A stretch of DNA of 64,000 nucleotides from contig NZ_JAODOQ010000001.1 of assembly GCF_025398315.1 (NCBI RefSeq), positions 1,488,001 to 1,552,000 on the forward strand, given 5' to 3'. This DNA is from Shewanella phaeophyticola. GTDB taxonomy: Bacteria > Pseudomonadota > Gammaproteobacteria > Enterobacterales > Shewanellaceae. Every line of letters begins with the position of its first letter. Position 1 is the first letter of the stretch. Shown here piece by piece: positions 60,402 through 64,000 of the stretch. The notes beneath the pieces were generated by a model that searched no databases, was not told where the DNA came from, and worked only from the letters and a program-made list of their open reading frames with translations. The translations under genes and the position numbers were made by a program.

Positions 60402-60663
60402 GGTCTGTTGATCTTTGCTGTTTGAATTTTGTTCGAGTTAAAAACGTTTTAATCGAGGCGAATGAATTGATGCCTAGTCATATAAGCAAAATCCATTCAA
60501 CAAAGAGTAAAGCGTTTTTAGCCGAACCTTTCAGGCAGCGTTTGTTGGCCATTTTTACTGCGTTATCGACTTTTTATGTAGAATAACTACACCTCAAAGT
60601 CTCTGCCTTGTATAAAAGACCAACAATTTCGCTGCAAAAACAATCTTGAAAGATCAACAGACC
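60402..60663. repeat. MITE-like interspersed repeat C, copy 2 (complete)
   Basis: A 262-bp element with perfect 15-bp terminal inverted repeats, GGTCTGTTGATCTTT and AAAGATCAACAGACC. Its right two thirds match copy 1 at 48429-48609. No coding capacity. Confidence 0.85.
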
Positions 60664-60697
60664 CGAGTGACTTGTTATCACAGTAAATTGAGGATTT

Positions 60698-61286
60698 ATG
60701 AGTATTAAAAACACTGCTGATAATTACGGCACAATTGCAAAATGGTTACATGTAGCCACAGCTGCACTGTTTTTAGGCGCTTATGGGAGTTTTTATTATT
60801 CACATTGGTTTACTGAGCCTAAAACGCCAGAAAGTTTTAGTGCACTGCAAATTCATTTATCTATTGGTGCCACGATTGCTGTTGTTGTGTTTCTACGTAT
60901 ATTGTGGCGTTTAACAAACCCAGTACCCAATAACGAGCCAGGCTCAGCCCTAGCTCATCTGGCTGCTCATGTGGGACATTATGCGCTTTATGCGGTAATG
61001 ATTATTATGCCCATCACAGGCTATATGGGAACCGGCGGGGATATAAACTATTTTTTCTTATTTGATATCCCAAAATTTGAAAGTACTTATTTATTCGATT
61101 TATTAGTTAACAATGGGCTTGGATTGACGTTTAAAGAGTTCGAAAAGCCAATGGATTTTATTCATAAAGATCTGTTGGGAGCATGGGTGCTTTGGTTATT
61201 GATATTGTAGTCACGTGCTTGCTGCCCTTTATCACCATTTTGGTAAGCACGACCGCACGTTGAAAAAGATGACATCAGGTAAATAA
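60698..61286 (+). pseudogene. cytochrome b561, frameshifted near the C-terminus
   Basis: Reconstructed length about 195 residues, four membrane helices, CybB type. Haem-b ligand histidines are in AKWLHVATAALF, IHLSIGAT, HVGHYALYAVMI and, after correction, the last helix WLLILGHVLAALYHHFGKHD. The DNA at 61206-61214 reads TTGTAGTCACGTG where TTGGGCCACGTG would continue the frame, so the uncorrected protein loses its fourth-helix His pair. It transfers electrons in the inner membrane, probably from quinol. Confidence 0.9.
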
Positions 61287-61480
61287 TTAGGTTTTGAATG
61301 TCTTGTTTGAATGTATGTGTTGATGTGTTAATCAACCCATGCTCGCCATTTTTAAGGAGCTCTTATGGCCTGCAGCCACTAACGTCGTGGCGTTTCGCTC
61401 ACACCAGAACATGAGTAGTCAACGAAAGTAGGGCACTATTTTGAATGCTATCTAACTCAAACAAAACTAGGGTGTGAGAT
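61287..61480. other. intergenic region before the structured repeats
   Basis: No gene seen. The segment just before the first repeat unit (CTAACTCAAACAAAACTAGG) resembles that before the third, so the repeat unit may begin about 30 bases earlier in those two copies. Confidence 0.4.
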
Positions 61481-61481
61481 T

Positions 61482-61603
61482 GGTACTCAATGAAATCACT
61501 TCTATGACACGCGGTAAACCCATCCCTGGGCGCTCTACGAAAACATCCCTGTTTTCGAAGGTCATAGCCGTGATTACATCCGCCGTATGGGTATCTTCGA
61601 TTT
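61482..61603. repeat. structured repeat D, unit 1
   Basis: A ~122-bp unit from GGTACTCAATGAAATCACTT to GGGTATCTTCGATTT. Inside it, CGAAAACA and TGTTTTCG form a hairpin, and ACCCAT and ATGGGT pair at longer range. This unit differs from units 2 and 3 by a few bases, including one in the hairpin loop. Confidence 0.8.
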
Positions 61604-61776
61604 AACCTTGTTTGTAATTGAACGATCTAAGGTATTTTTTACAAAGCTTGGTAGCTACATTCACGTCGCCCCAACTCACACGTCGTCCCGGTAATGCTTT
61701 TGAGCCGGACCCAGGTGTTTTGCTTTGAATTTTTGAGCAGAATTTACTGTGTAGTTTTATTTTACCAGTAGGCAAC

Positions 61777-61896
61777 GATACTCGATGAAATCACTTCTAT
61801 GACACGCGGTAAACCCATCCCTGGGCGCTCTACGAAAACATCCATGTTTTCGAAGGTCATAACCGCGATTACATCCGCCGTATGGGTATCTTCGAT
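61777..61896. repeat. structured repeat D, unit 2
   Basis: Direct repeat of unit 1. The hairpin arms are CGAAAACAT and ATGTTTTCG around CC. The outer ends GATAC and GTATC could also pair. Confidence 0.8.
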
Positions 61897-61987
61897 TCAA
61901 CCTTGTTTGTTATTCAAAGATTTAACGCATTTCTGGATAGGGATGTTTTATAACATTTAACTCAAAGAAACTAAGGTGTTAGGTATC

Positions 61988-62109
61988 GATACTCAATGAA
62001 ATCACTTCTATGACACGCGGTAAACCCATCCCTGGGCGCTCTACGAAAACATCCATGTTTTCGAAGGTCATAGCCGCGATTACATCCGCCTTATGGGTAT
62101 CTTCGATTT
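61988..62109. repeat. structured repeat D, unit 3
   Basis: Direct repeat of units 1 and 2, with the same hairpin and CCTTATGGGT in place of CCGTATGGGT. It ends about 70 bases before the IS element. Confidence 0.8.
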
Positions 62110-62180
62110 AACGCATTTCTGGAGCTAAATTAGCTTTAGGGACAAGTAATTAAGTGTTTTTATAAACGTTTACCCTGACC

Positions 62181-63510
62181 CTGAGGGATCCCCACGAATT
62201 TAATAGCATGCTTGTGGGTCCTTGATTAAACTTTGTAACGTCTTTATTCCTGCTAGCCAGTGAGACTTCAACAACCTCAAATACTTATCTCTGTAAGCTC
62301 TTAATCCTATAAATTGGCTTGATAAAACATTACGATGTTTGATTGAATTCGCTTGGTATTGTCTATGCTTATCCGCTGCTTTAACTGCCAAACCTAGCAG
62401 GTTCAACATAAATTGAGATAGACAGGCAATGAGCAGTAGAACGCTTAATTTATCCTTAATTCTACTGCCACTATCATTCATTTTTAGACCCGTTTTAACA
62501 TCTCTAAAGCTTTCTTCTATCTGCATTCTAGTCGCATAAATTTTTACGACTCGTTTGGCTGTAGCACTTGAATGACAAAGTGATGTAGCAAGTAACCAAG
62601 GCTCTTTTTCACGCTCTGCACTTGACCGAGATTGTTTGCTCCGTCTGGTTCTATCACCCGTTGCAGTTCTATCTTTTCTTCCTTTATCTGTACGTTTGAA
62701 GATCACTAAGCGTGAACAGAAAGACGCCTGCTCACCTAAAATATACCCCAAGATTCTTAGCTCTTGCACTTGCTTGTATGTATAGCCTTTTGACTGGATA
62801 CCAATGATGAACAATCGTTTTTCTACAATGTGTTCTGTTTCTGAATCGCCCCACATAATCCCAATCAAGTGACAGTATTTGTTTAAACCATGGTATTCGA
62901 AATCCAGCATCAGTCACGATGATAGGCTTGCAGTCATTAGGTAGCATCGCCTTAAGTTTGGTCAAAAAGGATAGATGAGTTTTAGGCTTCTCTTTTTTGT
63001 TTAGCGGATGTATTTCTTCATAAAGTGTCAATGAGCGCCCTTGAGCCGCCAAAGATGCTCGAATGAGAAAATGCTGCTTACGGTCATCAAGATCTGACCA
63101 ATCGATATGAATAATGGGTTGCTTCATTTTCCCGACGAGCAAGCAGGTCATACGGGTATAAATGAACTCAATATCACGATGAAGATAAGGATTACTACAA
63201 AGCCTATCAACCCGCTTAATCTTATGTTTTTCCTTGGCTTTACTTTCAATATCACGGCCAAGCCCTGTGATTGATAATGCTCCACCATTCATTGAGCTTT
63301 CAATTGCAGAGAACAGACTTTGTCGGCGAGTTTTGTGCATTAACGGGGTGACAAGTGAGAGGCATTTTGATAAAACTTGTTTTGCATTCATGGCATTTAC
63401 TCGTGGTAATTTTTGTTTGGCGATAAATTTGATCACCAAATGCCATGAATGTTCCTCATTTTTTAACCTATCTCATTATTTTTATTCATTCTTTTGTGGG
63501 GATTCGTCAG
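62181..63510 (-). mobile_element. IS4-type insertion sequence, copy 1 (complete)
   Basis: A 1,330-bp element with imperfect terminal inverted repeats CTGAGGGATCCCCACGAA (left) and CTGACGAATCCCCACAAA (right, complement strand). Flanks ACCCTGACC (62172-62180) and ACCCTGCCC (63511-63519) match at eight of nine positions and look like a target-site duplication, in the range known for IS4 elements. One transposase gene, frameshifted. Confidence 0.85.
62200..63391 (-). pseudogene. IS4 family transposase, frameshifted
   Basis: Reconstructed length about 397 residues from ATG 63391 (MNAKQVLSKCLSLVTPL). DDE-type motifs: IHIDWSDLDDRKQHF with the first Asp, PIIVTDAGFRIPWFKQI with the second, and the Y-(2)-R-(3)-E-(6)-K signature YATRMQIEESFRDVK near the C-terminus with the Glu. 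The frame breaks at 62746-62749 in a run of four G (AKNLG-YILGEQASF), where three are expected. Copy 2 at the right edge starts with the same residues. Confidence 0.88.
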
Positions 63511-63518
63511 ACCCTGCC

Positions 63519-63575
63519 CCCACTAAATTACTGACCCCACTAAATCCACTATGACCCCACTAAATCCACTAATTT
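63519..63575. repeat. short tandem repeat
   Basis: The words CCCCACTAAATTACTGA, then GACCCCACTAAATCCACTAT, then GACCCCACTAAATCCACTAA follow each other between the IS element and the truncated gene, i.e. two near-exact 17-19-base units and one diverged unit. Confidence 0.7.
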
Positions 63576-63581
63576 CTGAAT

Positions 63582-63823
63582 TTACTTCGAAAGGACATCT
63601 TCTGTTAGATATTTAATTTGTGCAATAACCATAAGCGTTTTTCCTAGAATGTCTCGGAAGTCAAAATATGATGATTCTTTAGAAATTATACTCTTAGTCC
63701 AAGCCATAAATTTCTCACGATGTTCCGTGTTATTTGTATGAGCAAGGTCGCCATAAAGAAAACCTTGGTAAATATCCCAGTTGGTCATCCTTTCACCATC
63801 GTAAATAAGTGATGAATCAGAGT
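63582..63823 (-). pseudogene. C-terminal fragment of a gene cut by the second IS copy
   Basis: About 80 codons remain, from SDSSLIYDGERMTNWDIYQG to the stop after KYLTEDVLSK, and the frame continues into the IS sequence to its right, so the gene's N-terminal part lies beyond the element or is lost. The fragment is acidic and aromatic-rich (YQGFLYGDLAHTN, ESSYFDFRDILG). I do not recognise the family. Confidence 0.6.
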
Positions 63824-64000
63824 CTGACGAATCCCCACAAAAGAATGAATAAAAATAATGAGATAGGTTAAAAAATGAGGAACATTCATGGCATTTGGTG
63901 ATCAAATTTATCGCCAAACAAAAATTACCACGAGTAAATGCCATGAATGCAAAACAAGTTTTATCAAAATGCCTCTCACTTGTCACCCCGTTAATGCACA
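63824..64000 (+). mobile_element. IS4-type insertion sequence, copy 2 (start only)
   Basis: The end CTGACGAATCCCCACAA and the following ~175 bases are the inverse of the right end of copy 1, so a second copy in opposite orientation begins here and runs out of the window. Confidence 0.88.
63943..64000 (+). CDS. IS4 family transposase, N-terminal fragment
   Basis: The first 19 codons (MNAKQVLSKCLSLVTPLMH) are identical in protein to the start of the copy 1 transposase; the gene continues beyond the window. Confidence 0.85.
   Translation, partial: MNAKQVLSKCLSLVTPLMH

Noticed and set aside
61482..62109. CRISPR-like array
   Set aside because: The units are about 122 bp, with spacers of unequal length (about 173 and 91 bases) and no cas genes nearby.
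63519..63575. Short tandem repeat as a CRISPR remnant
   Set aside because: The units abut without spacers and number only two or three.
62181..64000. Composite transposon formed by the two IS4 copies
   Set aside because: Only 313 bases with a gene fragment lie between them, and the gene fragment appears to be disrupted host sequence, not cargo.

Overview
The window reads as chromosomal DNA of a marine gammaproteobacterium, most likely Shewanella. This is inferred from AT-rich coding sequence, remembered resemblance of many proteins to Shewanella families (DUF294 kinase-like signalling protein, MesX/MesD, UbiB-like kinase, PACE pump, DUF1566 lipoprotein), and short interspersed repeats of the kind common in that genus. 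No rRNA, tRNA, CRISPR array or prophage was seen.

Layout. 1-2.0 kb: a cNMP/CBS/nucleotidyltransferase signalling protein and the start of an exonuclease (minus). 2.5-5.4 kb: carboxymuconolactone-decarboxylase-like protein, DUF6781 protein and UbiB-family kinase. 6.0-15.4 kb: a five-gene transglutaminase / DUF2126 / ATP-grasp / alpha-E cluster predicted to make or modify peptides through amide bonds. 15.8-18.0 kb: small protein, lipoprotein, methyltransferase. 18.2-21.2 kb: FIST sensor plus GGDEF-EAL protein. 21.3-24.6 kb: glycine-betaine ABC transporter in the order proX-proW-proV. 25.1-28.9 kb: VTC polyphosphate polymerase, DUF4956 and an OprO/P-type porin, flanked by two paralogous tiny membrane proteins. 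28.9-37.5 kb: NAD(P)HX dehydratase, guanine deaminase, MFS, peroxiredoxin-like, LysR, acyltransferase, HD-GYP. 37.9-38.4 kb: ruins of a DOPA-type extradiol dioxygenase holding a small repeat element. 38.7-49.9 kb: detoxification-type genes with LysR, AraC and TetR regulators, PACE pump, Dps. 50.1-54.2 kb: AGCS symporter, CtlX hydrolase and ornithine cyclodeaminase with a divergent Lrp regulator. 54.2-56.2 kb: RegB/RegA-like two-component pair. 56.3-58.4 kb: folate-independent methionine synthase MesD with MesX. 59-61.3 kb: DUF1566 lipoprotein and cytochrome b561. 61.4-64 kb: structured repeats and two inverted copies of an IS4-type element, one interrupting a gene.

The most striking property is global. 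About twenty genes carry a frame-breaking indel or stop although the protein on both sides is well conserved. At more than a dozen of these breaks the conserved protein predicts GGGCC or GGCCC in the DNA, and that five-base word (GGSCC) is otherwise almost absent while GGCC is common. This pattern suggests systematic consensus errors at a modified motif, i.e. an unseen DNA methyltransferase, rather than mass gene decay. The broken genes are therefore entered over their full reconstructed span.
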